From contig JAUIRK010000239.1 of the NCBI GenBank assembly GCA_030549495.1, forward strand, positions 1 to 64,000: a stretch of 64,000 nucleotides of DNA, written 5' to 3'. Each line of letters opens with the position of its first letter. Position 1 is the stretch's first letter. Below are positions 47,101 through 59,082 of the stretch, piece after piece. The translations under genes were made by a program, and so were the position numbers. The DNA comes from Nectonema munidae. Its lineage: Eukaryota > Nematomorpha > Nectonematoida > Nectonematidae. The notes below the pieces were generated by a model, which did not search any database, was not told the origin of the DNA, and saw only the letters and a list, made by a program, of their open reading frames with translations.

Positions 47101-50100
47101 TAAATAGAATCAAGTTGATATACCATTAAATGTTCTCCAACAAAGACGATCCAGAAGCAAAGAAGGACAGAATAAAATATTCCTTGGCGAATGTCAGAGT
47201 AAAAGAGCATGTATGGCATATTGAGGAAAAGGGTGAACCAATCAACTGGAACTAAATACCGCAATAAGACGCTAAAGAATTTGGAATGATATTCAAAAGA
47301 CTAATAATAAGATTCTCTCATGGCAGCTATTCGGCAATGAGAATTTTACTTATGTTAATTTGGTGAGGGTTAATATTTCCAATGCCAATTTTCACGCTGT
47401 TAGTTTTTCTAGCACTTGTTAATGTGCGTAATTAAGAACTGATTAGTGATAATAAACTAAAAGTCTAGTTCTTTACGAGAAAGAAAGTTGAATTGCGGTT
47501 TGTAACACTTTTTGTTATGATGGAGTAAGCTAAGTGATCTTGTTCTTTAAGAGAACCATAAAAAGGATTTGTCCCTCCCACATTTTCAAGACAAATGAGG
47601 CCCTTGTACGCATATACATTTCGCACTAAACAAGGCATGGCTTGAATAATATGCAAAGCATCGTGTATAGAATATAAACTATAAATCTTTGAAAGAAATA
47701 TTTGAAACCCTCTGTTGGATGCTTTTTACTAAGTAGAACAAGACTTAAAATAAAATTGTAGCACGGAAAATATAAAGAAAGTGTTCTTATGAAGCATCAC
47801 AATTTATCTACTTAATATTAGATGATAAAAAGCTTAAACTATGACCTGCTTTCTGATTTTTATGATATGATGTATTCTATATTTTAGTCTATATTGGAGT
47901 TAAAGCTAGAAAAAGTTAGAAAGGAAAAATAAAGGCTTAATGATTATATAATATTTGTAAATTGATCCATTTTTCAGTCGCTTACAATTCAGAAGAGAAA
48001 GAGAAATGGCGAGAGTTAGCAAAACTTTCTCAAACAGCAGCATCGATCTTGATAATTGATTAATACGATTCAGGTACCAAAGCGTCACAAAGAGGAGTAT
48101 CGGGAAAAAAAATGTTTTGGTCCAAAACCATATTTGCGTGAAGCCACCATTTTGATGAATTTCCTTGTAATAAAAACCGAAATTTTGTATTTAAATAGGA
48201 AAGAACTATCACATAATTTATTCTTGTGCGTTCGAATCCACGTTTCTGAAAAATATTGAACATCCTCTGTTAATACAACACTCAAAATGGATACCAATAT
48301 TAGAAGTGAACATCTCTATTCTTGTTCTTAAAAAAGCCCGCACATCCGCTCAATGTCATTAATAGTGCGATAAAGGGACCATTGAGGGATTCTACCATAG
48401 AAGGATATTATAATTAAATTTGTGAAAATGTCTTTTAGTTTTTCTCAAATACTTACGACATAAAAGTTAGCGATGATCAATTTGTGATGACCAATCATAA
48501 AAACTTTTACTATGGAAGATGTTAATTAAAATGGGAGGTTTCTACTTTCTTACAAATAAAAGAATCGATACTATGTGGAAACTTGTAAATTAAACATAAA
48601 ATTAGTTTATATATTATCAGTTTTATTATTATTACATATGTAATCAGTAACACAAACATATCTACACATCAATACAGAAGCCTACTATTACTACACCTTG
48701 TTTTGATTTCAACAAGTGATAGAGCGACACAACCAGCAGCTTTCATCAGCCTCTTGGAATTGAGTGAATTACGAAATGCTTCTTTTAATTCTTGATTATC
48801 ATCCTTCAATAAATTTCTTTCTTTCTTTAAAAAAAACTTTCATCGTCTTTTCACAGCTTCAAACATCTCTTATAATTTTTAAAATGAAAACATTGTGCCC
48901 TTTCCAGCTATAATTTTTTTCCTTTACATATTTTTGAATTATGATAGATAATACACTTATTTAGGCATCATATACTTTTTTTGTTTGATCAACCATACAG
49001 GTTGGAGTATCGCATATGAATCGCTGATCGTGACACGAAGTAATGTACAATACTGTCTGCATTCCTTGCATCACAAACTTTCTTTATTTCCTATTATTTG
49101 TATGGCATTTTTTTGTGATTTACTCTCTAATGATTCATTATCATTGTTAATAATGGCATGCTTTTTGTTTTGCTACTATGAACAGGTTTGCCATTTTGTG
49201 AAACTTTTGCTTGAAAGAATTTTGTTAGTATATAACGATTTTATTAGGAGTATTTAACTTTTATGATTTCAAGCACAAGAGTCAAAAATAATTCAGCGTT
49301 GTAGTAGGAAGTAAATGTTTATGAGTTATGGAAATTTAAACAACATCTACTTGCAGACAGAGCGAGTTAAAATAATTTAAGGAGCAGACATAAAAATACA
49401 AAACTTTATTTACTTCAATCAAGTCTTAGAGAGATCATTTTTTCTCTCTTGAGTTCAATACCTCGTAGTTTGTCTCACAGGTAAACAGAGGCATGGCCAG
49501 GGCGCAGCCAATAATTATTATTGCTATACTTTATTTCACTAGTGTATGAAGAAAGTAGTGGGTACGACTGTTTTCAACTTTTGAAAATAAAGGTTTCTTA
49601 CAAGCAGAGCTCGGGAGTTAGTGTCGGTGTCTAATAAACTTTACGAGCCGGAGTCAGATTTTTAAATGGCGCATTTTTGTAGGGATTAAGGAGTCGGAAT
49701 CGAAGTAGGAGTCGAGTATTTTCCCTACGACACCCCAGCCATCGTTACAAGTGTCTGAACTTTATAAAATTGAGCATCAGCTCGATTAAATAAGGGATCG
49801 CTACATCATTTGTATATGTCAAAAATTCCTTTATTATTATTATTATTATTATTACTGTAGAACAACTATTATGACAAACATGGCTAGCGAAATACTCTGA
49901 CTATATGGAGTAAAATAATTAGCAAAATTAACTTTAAAAACTTTTCAATTTTTATTAAAATTAATATTTCAATCTCGCAAAAATAAAAGGTAGATAAGAA
50001 GAGAAAAAGAAAATTTTCAATAAATAAAATTTTTGGGAATATCAAGGATCTTGATGATAAAAACCTTTTTTACTTTGATTTAAAGTGAAACTCTGTTTAG

Positions 50101-53100
50101 AAGGTACGCACGGCAAAATAAATTTTAAATAAGGATTCTTGAAAAACAGAATAATCAGTCTTAATTAAGTCTATTTTCCAGGAATGCAAGAGTCTAGCCG
50201 GTATCTACAACTATCTTACGGGAGATGTTCATTAGAGTGACAAATCAAAAGTGACATAATTTGTCACTCTTAAAATAGAGATTAAAAGTGATAGGTAGGT
50301 AAGTAAAACTTTGAATTTTTTTTATATTTTGTCACTCTTTTGATAATAACCCCTATCTTACACATCATTTACTCAATTTCTCGTTTGCAATTTTCTCAAC
50401 CTTGTTCTTTTTCGCCTAATTTCAAATGTTCTTTTATCTTTTGTAGAAAAAATATAAAAATAGGATTCGTGCACAGCACAAAATAATCAAAAAACTTAGT
50501 TATGGCAAATTTTCAGATTTTCTACCGAAATGCAAAAGGCAAATAGATTTTGATTGAAGCAAAGAGGTATATAGTACTTACCACCAGCCATATATCTTTT
50601 ATCTTGCCTATGTACTGATTTACAGAGTCGAAAACAGGAATCCGCAAATTAACAAGGTAAAAGTCATAAAAAACATTTCCCAGCTCGAAGAATGGAAGAG
50701 TGGAGCAGTTGTAGTAGTAGCCTTCTATCTTCTAAAATGAAACGTTTTTTTAAGATGTGAAGAAGCGAGTAGGCAATGAAAGAATGACAAAAGATGGTGA
50801 TGAAAAGGAGATGAAACCATGATTACATTATTAAAGTTTATAATGCTTTGTATGGCATTTTTGGCAATGATATATTCAGTAATGCAAATACGTTATGCCA
50901 CCAGTGAGCCTTGGTATGCTACGGCTGGATACGCTTGAAGCTAGGAGGATAAAATTGCTAATCATGCTAATTGATTGGTATAATCACGGTTTTTCAAGCA
51001 TTGTCACAATACAGGGCATTATCCTTCGCTATTTTTACTGGGCTGCTACCTTTATTAGAGTATATATATATATATCATATCTTTATCTTAGAAAAGAAAG
51101 AAAGGCCAAAAAGATATGATTATACCTAGTATGCATTCAACAGAGAAGTAAAACTGGATTATTTCATAGCAATAAGCAATTTAGTCGTTATTAAATCAAA
51201 TATATTATTATATATTCTCTTTAATAGTTTTTATGAGCATGCATAGTCATTTGATTCTTAGCTTTATAAAGTAAATGATTTGGGGTTCTAATCAGGAAAT
51301 CCCCACAAAAGTAATATAGTCGTCAGATCTAAAAACGATCAATGGTCAATCTCAGCATGGCACCAATCAAATGAGGATATGAAAAGTTTCTACTTTATTT
51401 GAGCATCACCGTGACTCCCGTACACCAAGAAATAACAATCGTCTACTTTAAATATATAAACGCCCGTAGAAAAGGAAAGCCAACGATTCGTCTTCAAAGT
51501 AACGGTCCTCAAAGGCTTAAGCGTTTAAAAAAGGCATACACTAGAATCGTCAATTTCACAATTTAAAGCTCTATCTGCATTAGAAGTAGCCATTATCTTC
51601 CAATCATTTGGCAAATGCGCCTTATTTCGGTAGGCAAGTTTAGCTTCGATTCTTATTGTCTTGGATTCTAAAAAATATGCAATTTAAAAATATGTACTTA
51701 CAAATCTGAAGACACTTACTTAAGGGAATGTTTGGATGGTATTCAATATCAATCATTAGAATTGACAACATTGAATTGAACCAGCGCGACATATCAAGCT
51801 CATATGAATTTTTTGGGAGTGGAATCTTTTATTAGAAAAAAATAAAAAAATAAATGGAGAAAAAAATATACATATATAACACATATTATAACTTATAGAA
51901 TTAATGAGTGAGGACCGAGGAGTCCTGTCAAAAACAAAAATTATTACAACAGTTTTTGAAAAAATAGTAATACTTATATCATCTCTGATCAGTACTATTA
52001 AGCGGATACTTAAAAATTAAGAAATCGTATAACGTTAATAAAAAAGGAAATTATAAAACCGATCCTTTCAGGCCGCAATTTTTTAAAACAAATGAATACT
52101 TTTCTCAATAAATTTTACGACTTAAAGCCGACGATTTTCTCTTATGAGGCGCAAGTGTTCCATCCGGTATGAAAGCTTTAATATCCAATAACTTATTCTC
52201 ATGCTTACTCCAAATAAAATCTTTCTCATCCGCATCACTGAAATGACGAAAAAAGAGCAATGCAAAGAGGGAAAACAAAATTTTAAAGTGATATTGAGTA
52301 CAAATTGCAACATATGCATTAGCGTATATGTATCGGGAGCTTGTCAAAGCTCTGGGGCATCAAAACACGTTGAAGAAATTTGTCAAGATGCAAATGTACA
52401 ATTTTTCATCTGCAAAATACTGTCTAGTCCTTCCCAATATTGAAAACAGATAAAATTACAATTCTAAGCGTGAACAAAAAAAATTGTAACGCCTGCCTCC
52501 ATTCCAGCAAATAGTAGGAAAGTGAAATTGAAAAGTTTCCACTTTCATAAGGTAACATAAATTGAAGCAGACTCTTTACAATTTTATTTATCGTTTTTAT
52601 GAACTTCAAGTTATATTGCATCCTTATTTTTATGCCCAAGTTTCTTTTATCAAATAAATAACACCACATAACAATGAAAAAAGAACGAAAAGTTAAAGAG
52701 TTAAATTAATGCACATTACGAATATGCTATTTGTTTTTTTCAGCGATCTTCTGACATTTAGTATTTTACCTTTAATCAAACGAGTCCATTATTTTTTTGC
52801 TAGATAAATGCACTTATGTGGTACCTGATTATAATCTTTTATAATTTATTACAAATACTTCTCCCGAGATATTTAGTTTTTCTTGTTATTTTTTAGACTT
52901 TAAAGTGTTTTTAAGGAATTAAAAGTCCTAGGCCGAAGAGAATGTAAAAATTTGCCGAAAAGTTTCTGTTATATATGTCGTTTAGTTACATTAAAGCAGT
53001 ACAAAAGACAGTTGAAACGACTAGGACTCTCCACATATGTTATGTTAAGTGTACACGTTATCTTTCAGCATGGGTAAAAGTAAAGGTCGAGGTCTTATGT

Positions 53101-55890
53101 TTGAAGTACCAATCAAAAGGAAAGAGACAAAGGATCATTTGCCAGATTGTTTTTGCTTAACAGATATTAATGCTAAGTTTCTTTATTCTTTCTCTTTGTC
53201 ATAAAAAAATTGTGCTTTGCAGGTCGCAACAAGCAAAAATCTATTGTCTACCCAGATATTCATTCTGCTATTCTCCATGCTAAACATTCTAATGATATTC
53301 CTGTACCACTGCCGCCTTCTGAACAACAAAATGATGACACAAACAACTCAGATGAACGAGAATCTTAAGATACACAATATATTGCATAATTTGAATCTGA
53401 CAGGAAACCACATTTCATAACTCAATGCAATGACATAGTTCGCGATTTGACTCTTCACATTTGCAACAACGGAATATGTTGAATGAAAGTATTTAAAAAG
53501 CGCTCTGTCAATCTAGGAAACATTTTTACTCTGAAAAATAATTTGTCCTATTTTAATGATTACAAAAAGGTCTGTTTAATGCTCTTTATGAACTATTATG
53601 AACATAATCAATGGAGGTTATTCGTAGATGCATCCTTGTATAGCATAAAACCTGTTTTTTGCATATTGAAAATAAAATACCTTCAGTTCGAGTTGCGCTC
53701 ACTCAATCATTTTACGGGAAACGTGTGAAAACCTCGTTTTTTCTAGAATCTAGACAGTATAAATCATAATGCGCATGAATGGTTGATTTGCATTCATTTA
53801 AATATACTCCTTAGTGTGCAGCAAACAGCATACACAAAGTGCATGTGCTTTCTTTGCAAATGGGACAGAAGAGCTAAATCAAAACAATATGTTCTATAAA
53901 AATGGCAGGCTTGGGAAATTATGACGATTGCAAGTCATAATGAATTCATGAAACATTAGTTAAAAAAGAAAAAATATTTTTTCCAGCACTACATATAAAG
54001 CTTGGTATAACGAAACAATTTTCAAAAGCACTGCAACAATAAGCCATGTTTTCAATACATCTAATTGTTTTTAATGAAAATATGTTATGTTAAAAAAGGC
54101 ATATTTTTAGGTAACAATTTTGTTAACTTATAGCTAAGGAAAATTTTGAAACAACAATGAATGAAACTGAACTAGCAGATTAGCGGGCGGAGGACCTCTG
54201 GGAAAGCAACAAGATACTCGGCTAAAGCTCATAGTAGAAAACTCCTTAAAAGTTTCCAGAATTTACGATGCAACATGTCATTGAAAGTAGACTTTCTTCA
54301 TTCTCAACTTGCCAAGACATAGCGTCAATGGAAGAAAGATATAAAAGAAAATGTAGCTTTGTAGCTTTTGTGGGAACACTAAGCGGGACAAATCTGAAAT
54401 TTATAAATGAAAAACAAAGTAGCGAAATCAAGGCGATATTCGTGTCATTTAATACACGCCTAACTGTCAGTGTTACACATCTAACTTTAACACTATCATA
54501 TCTGTTTATACATAGCCACGAATCATTTGTCGTACACTAAGCTATATCTACTTATACATAGCCATAAACAAATTGTAAAAGTTGTACACTAAGCCACACA
54601 AACTACTAAATAAGCTCGTATATTTGAACCTTCTTTGTGAAATAAAATTCTTAGTTATTATAACAATTTACTTTCAACCAATCAATTCATGGATATATTT
54701 TTGTGTCCTCAAAGACTTGATATAGATCCAAATTCTGCTAATGCTGATACTGTAGTGATGTAACGATCCCAATTTTTTGAATAAATAAGGAGTGATGAGT
54801 ATGCAAGATCTTAAACAGGCAGGCAGAAATTGAAAAAAGATACTAAACGCTTCAGAAGAATGCAGTGTATGGTTGTTTTTACTTACGTATGTTCGTCTCC
54901 AGTTGCATCTGAGTAATTAGGTATGAATATAAACTAACAGGTACAGTCATCCCTCGTTATTCAACACATTGAAAAATTCTTATTTTATATATTTTCATAT
55001 TTATGATAACTAAAAAAGTTTTGATATTCATCATGTCATTATCAAAATTTATTTTTGTATATAGTGTGGTAAGTTACTATCAAAAAACAATGCTTCTTTA
55101 ACTTATCTACTTACAATTCTTTCAAACTACCTTTATTTTCATGAAAAAACAGGATATGCATTGCATTTCTCTCATCAAATATCAGCACATAGTATCGTAC
55201 TCAGTTTTTTATGATTTTGTTTTATATAAGCTTACCATTACTTGTCGCAAAATAGACTGCATTCACGATGTTGTAAAACAAACACGGATGTAGAGTTGGA
55301 TGATGTAAATATTTATGAATAAATATGATGCTTCCAAATCAAATCTAATTTTATTGTTCATTATTCTTATATCCACTTCTATAAAAAATGCTGTAGAAAA
55401 ATACATCTAAAGAAAAAAAGACGTTACAAAATAACTCATTTTTTTCTAGCACACGCAACAAACGCGTTGTTCACTCAGTATCGAAAAAAATGAACAAAAA
55501 AAACCTGAAAGGCAAATACAACCATATTGGGGTTACTAATATCAGTATCTTCAAGATCAATTTGTTCACAATTAGAATTCTGATAGGGACGAAGAAATAT
55601 CATATCTGAAGAATTAAATGAATATTGACGATCAGCACATGTTACAGCAAGGATCTGTTCTGCAGAATTAGGAGCTGGAGCTAAAATTATTCAAAACAAT
55701 GTAAGATAATGCTTAGTTGTTTAAACTTAAAATAGTTTTTAAATTCCACAAAAATATAAAACATAAGTCGTAATAACATACCTTTCAAACCGCCGACAAG
55801 AAACATTATAATCTGACATAAAAACATTAAAATACAGAGAAAAAGTAGCTTTTTACCACTAAGTCGTTCTAAAACAGTTCCGTATGACAT
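41193..55890 (-). CDS. wls: Wntless/Evi, Wnt sorting receptor, eleven exons
   Basis: Coding exons: 55782-55890, 55505-55680, 51720-51825, 51540-51667, 50582-50731, 47986-48163, 47124-47251, 46972-47069, 46704-46911, 44434-44662, 41193-41299. All junctions are GT-AG with matching phases. The product is 538 residues (human WLS 541). It starts MSYGTVLERLSGKKLLFLCI with TM1, then the lumenal GOLD-like domain (QIPLP; LAYRNKAHLPNDWK; YYYNCSTLPFFELGNVFYDF). The seven-TM part follows: EIHQNGGFTQIWFWTKTF, SDIRQGIFYSVLLCFWIVF, CERGIELKDPFFSIW, TSAFFTGMYAMWNVYVFALL, YAPSHKNKYG. The tail ends SVLSAFLRKEGIE. Wntless carries lipid-modified Wnt from the Golgi to the surface. Introns of 52, 54 and 60 bp contrast with several of 2-3.7 kb that hold transposon debris. 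Confidence 0.95.
41655..42355 (+). pseudogene. Tigger/pogo transposase remnant in wls intron 10
   Basis: Plus-strand frames give a CENP-B second-helix block (41789-41998, FDKAVFNSFVEETSVGTALQ). Then come DQILNANETTLKSDKNQPAG, the conserved DDE region DQIxNANETGL, and fragments matching PRSFHHVNMN. Several frameshifts and stops. It is cut off on the right by a hAT-like terminus at 42356. Confidence 0.65.
42356..42912. mobile_element. Probable hAT MITE cutting the Tigger remnant
   Basis: CAGAGGTGGGCAAACTACGG at 42356 is a standard hAT start. The complement of the right side near 42895-42912 reads AGAGCAGGGCTTAACAAAC, an imperfect inverse. No matching 8-bp flanks were found, so the right boundary is tentative. 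The interior has no transposase. Confidence 0.5.
46044..46089 (-). pseudogene. Duplicated fragment of wls exon 6 in intron 9
   Basis: These 46 bases match 48087-48133 of wls exon 6 almost base for base, including the minus-strand word TTTTGGACCAAAACAT and ATACTCCTCTTTGT. The corresponding residues in the real exon are IWFWTKTF. In the fragment the first tryptophan codon is TAG, a one-base indel shifts the frame, and no splice sites flank it, so it cannot serve as an alternative exon. Confidence 0.75.
49602..49745. repeat. GAGTCGGAGTCG-type interspersed repeat
   Basis: AGTTAGTGTCGGTGTC, GAGTCGGAATCGAAGTAGGA and CCTACGACACCCCAGCC resemble the common GAGTCGGAGTCG/CCGACTCCACAGCCC repeat seen in many invertebrates. 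It lies in wls intron 5; no target duplications seen. Confidence 0.4.
49830..49854. repeat. TTA/ATT trinucleotide microsatellite
   Basis: Seven to eight ATT units in wls intron 5. Confidence 0.85.
50234..50270. repeat. Perfect 12-bp stem hairpin
   Basis: AGAGTGACAAAT (50234-50245) and its exact complement ATTTGTCACTCT (50259-50270) surround a 13-nt loop. A third copy of the arm (TTTTGTCACTCTTTT) lies near 50329-50343, so this may be one end of a small MITE in wls intron 5. Confidence 0.6.
53068..54360 (+). pseudogene. Uncharacterised repeat-encoded protein family, copy 2
   Basis: The second copy of the family at 22465, in the plus direction within wls intron 2. Pieces in order are: MGKSKGRGLMFEVPIKRKET followed by HLPDC (53070-53150); KQKSIVYPDIHSAILHAKHS with PVPLPPSEQQ (53220-53350); NQWRLFVDASLYSIKPVF (53610-53670); YTKCMCFLCKWDRRAKS (about 53830-53880); FPALHIKLGITKQFSKALQQ (about 53980-54045); and LRCNMSLKVDFLHSQLA with ASMEERYKRK (54260-54355). 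It preserves the N-terminal part missing from copy 1. Many frameshifts, stops and small deletions. Confidence 0.7.
54946..54975. mobile_element. Isolated pogo/Tigger-like terminus
   Basis: TACAGTCATCCCTCGTTATT has the CAGTCATCCCTCG start typical of some Tigger MITEs, with TA before it. No opposite end was found in wls intron 2. Confidence 0.35.
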
Positions 55891-56279
55891 TTCCCAAGAA
55901 TTATAACCCGGGAAAAGTATGAAATATTAAAAAAATAATTAGGAAAAAATATTTTAAATTAAGACAAAAAATTTGAATAGATTATAAATCAAAAAATAAA
56001 ACAATAAATAAAAATATTTTTATGATGTTATTGTTTTACCTTGTAAAGATATTTAGAGTATTGTCTTTATCTAAAGTTTAAAACTTTTCAGTTATTAAAA
56101 AATTATTTACCTATTTTATCAAATTTAGAGGGGAGAGGGAGGGAGGAGCAAAAAGTTGAAAAAAGGTAATGATATTCCATAAATTTTAGATGAGGAAGGG
56201 AGTTAACTGGCAAGCTGTACTTTTAAGGGAATTTATTATATCAGAAATCATGGGAATAGAAGGATTATTCAGTTCTGTA

Positions 56280-56297
56280 TAGAGAGAGAGAGAGAGA
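56280..56297. repeat. GA dinucleotide microsatellite
   Basis: Eight to nine AG units upstream of wls, in an otherwise featureless AT-rich stretch (55950-56690). Confidence 0.85.
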
Positions 56298-56689
56298 ATT
56301 TTATTATAAAAAAAGAGATCGTAATAAAGTGGAGCAAACAATGTGTATATATGTTAATATTCATATATATATTCCCATGAAGAATTATATAATCTTTTTC
56401 GAGATTATCATTATAGGAAAAATCAAAAGCTAAATATGGCCGTGAATTAGATCTTTCATTTATCTATATAGTTATAGCATAAGTTACATAATGCCACTTT
56501 ATTCCTTGTGATTTATGCTTAACTATAGAATCTCTATTTATAAATAACTTTTCAGTGTAGGTATCAGTGCTCTTGTAAGAATAACCTGAAGAAAACATGC
56601 CCAACCCATCTTGCTACTTAAATTTAAAATCTTTAAACTTCAGAAAAACATATTTTATCCAATTTTCTTAATAAAATTTCGCACTAATA

Positions 56690-59082
56690 TTAGGAATAAA
56701 GTTAGTACCTATTGTGTACTATATAATTTAACAAGCTAAAATAACAACATAGCCATACACTATATCAGAACTTTCGAAAGCGAAAAAATTAAATCAAATA
56801 CTGCAGTAATTAAGCAAATAATGCTAGTTTAACCCCTACTCATTCATCTATGCCTACTCAATCATCTCTAAACCTGACACCAATATCTACCACAAATACG
56901 CATAAGCACTAGAAAACACCTTGAACCATAGCCCGCGCTACCTATTAAATTTTGGGACCCAACCCCCCCCCCCCCCACACTATTTCTCAAGCCCCCAAAT
57001 AATTTTCAAACTGCCCTAAAAAATTTAATTACCATAAAAAAATATGACAAATATCTAACATTCATCATAAAAATGTAATCTGTATAGATATGGCTTGACA
57101 AATACATCGTATGTTTTCTTTTCGCCTTGAAGCGGATTAATATGATAGTTCAAAAATTATCGCCCACAATGAAACCCCCCCCCCCTGCTAAAAATTTACT
57201 TAGCCCTAGCACTGCCTTGAACCTAACCTAATATTAAAAATCACTCCATCTAATAATATTTCAACTAAAAAAGAGAAAACTATTCATCGTCAAAAATTCA
57301 TCAAAAACTTAGATATCAAAAATAACTCCCTATCAATCGCCAAAACAAAATCATCCCACTACGGCACTATCTACTTCCAATTCAAAAATTTAGAACAAAA
57401 TATTAATGCTAAAATAACCCTCATAAAAAACGGGCCAAAAAAAATTTATCCCCACAAAAACTAAAATTTATATTAAGTGGCATCCCTACTGATATATCAA
57501 TAAACCAAATCACAAAATTAATCGAAGGACAGAACCCACCTCTTAACACTATAGGTAAGCTCAAAGATCTTACACAACTGGGTAAAAGTGGCGTATACTC
57601 CTATGCAATTATTTTAGAACCAAGTAACCCGGAAATTTATCAATACTTACGCACTAAACCGAAAATCTTTATAGGCCACCACCTACTAACCTTCATTACA
57701 CAAAAATCCAAAGTCAAACAATGCGAAAAATTCTTAAAATACGGCCACATCTCTTCAAAATGCAACGCATCTCTACCAAACTGCGCGCACTGCTGCCACC
57801 GTGGGCATGATACATCATCCTGTACACTACTAAAATAAAATAGAAAAAATTTCTTTCATAAATTGTAAGCAACCACACCTTGCAACATCTAAACTCTATA
57901 GCGTTTACATAAACCATAACAATTTTATAATGTCTCAACACAGCCAAATTTTATCTAATTACTCATGGTAACTATTTTAAACATAAATCTAAATAACTCA
58001 AAAACTGCTTGGGAAAACCTTCACAACATCTTACATTCACACAATTATGACATAATATCAATAAAAACCTAACATTAACATTCCAAACCACGGACTACAT
58101 ACCGCCATTAACGGAATACTCAGCATGAATAAATGCCTTTAACGAAGCATGGCACCATGAAATCATCAACAACCTCATCGATAAAGATATTCTATATACC
58201 TAATCAAACTCGTAAACAACTATCTTCAAAAGAGCATTCTAATCTTGCCAAATAATAAAAATACATACATACATAAAAAAACTCTTTCCACTCCACAAGG
58301 TGGTAGCCTATCAGACAACCTATAGGTAAACCTCATCTCAAACTCCAACTTTGCCCAATGATATTCTGATAATATCTTATTTAACTTCTCAAATACGCTA
58401 CAACTGAACAACATCAATTATACTGCAAATCTAATCACACAAATTCAAACAATGGCCACCAACTACAAAGTCTCCTTCAACTTAGATAAACTAAAACATA
58501 TACACTTCACACGAAAAGAATAACCCCACTACCATTGAAACTAAATCTTTTTACACTTCACCTCAAAAACATCTACACAAAACTCTCACCAAACCTATTC
58601 TCTCTCAGAAAAGTTATCTTATATAAATCGGATCTTCATCCAAAAATCTCAAATTACTTCAACAAATATATCATACTTCCATTCATACAATATGGTTCAC
58701 TCACCTGCGGAAGTCCACTCAAATACAAGAACTCACTAACCCATTTCAATAATATACATCGTCTATGTTTACTCACAATCACAAACGCATTTCACACTAC
58801 TTCTACATCAAAACTTGAACTTCTCACACATACCCTACACTTACACCTAAACCTAAAGAAAAACATAATTAAAAAATATCTATCTATCTTTCACTCTACA
58901 CCAGCACCACATAACATCACGAACTTTACTCAACTCACACCTCCCCTTCGCTGACCTTTTTCAATTCCCTTTTTGAACAATATATGCCACAACTTACTCA
59001 CTACCAAGTTTCACCACACCTACACCCATACTCCCTAGTTCACCGATCGAAATCGACCCCATACTCAACTCATATATGTAGC
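56690..59082 (+). mobile_element. LINE copy C, truncated and internally deleted
   Basis: Collinear with copy A from early ORF1 (about 56690) through the knuckles (LKYGHISSKCNASLPNC, about 57730-57785) into the endonuclease start (NYDIIS). It then jumps to RT motif A (AFNEAWHHEIINNL, about 58135) and runs on to the RNase H linker, where it ends at CTCATATATG. The RT thumb frame 58535-58954 is open for 139 codons (YNSLTHFNNIHRLCL-like). A hAT MITE sits in ORF1 at 56927-57214. There is no CCTA tail because the 3' end is replaced by MULE sequence. Confidence 0.85.
56927..57214. mobile_element. hAT MITE in LINE copy C ORF1
   Basis: A 288-bp insertion flanked by exact duplications CCTTGAAC (56919-56926 and 57215-57222). 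The right end is the complement of CAGTGCTAGGGC; the left end is CATAGCCCGCGC. It contains two long C runs. LINE copy A has the uninterrupted sequence ACACCTTCAACCTAAC at this place, so the insertion is confirmed by an empty paralogous site. Confidence 0.88.

Noticed and set aside
52105-52347. Overlapping minus frames of 65 and 80 codons in wls intron 2
   Set aside because: They looked like a possible lumenal exon, but exons 2 and 3 join in phase without them and neither matches Wntless.
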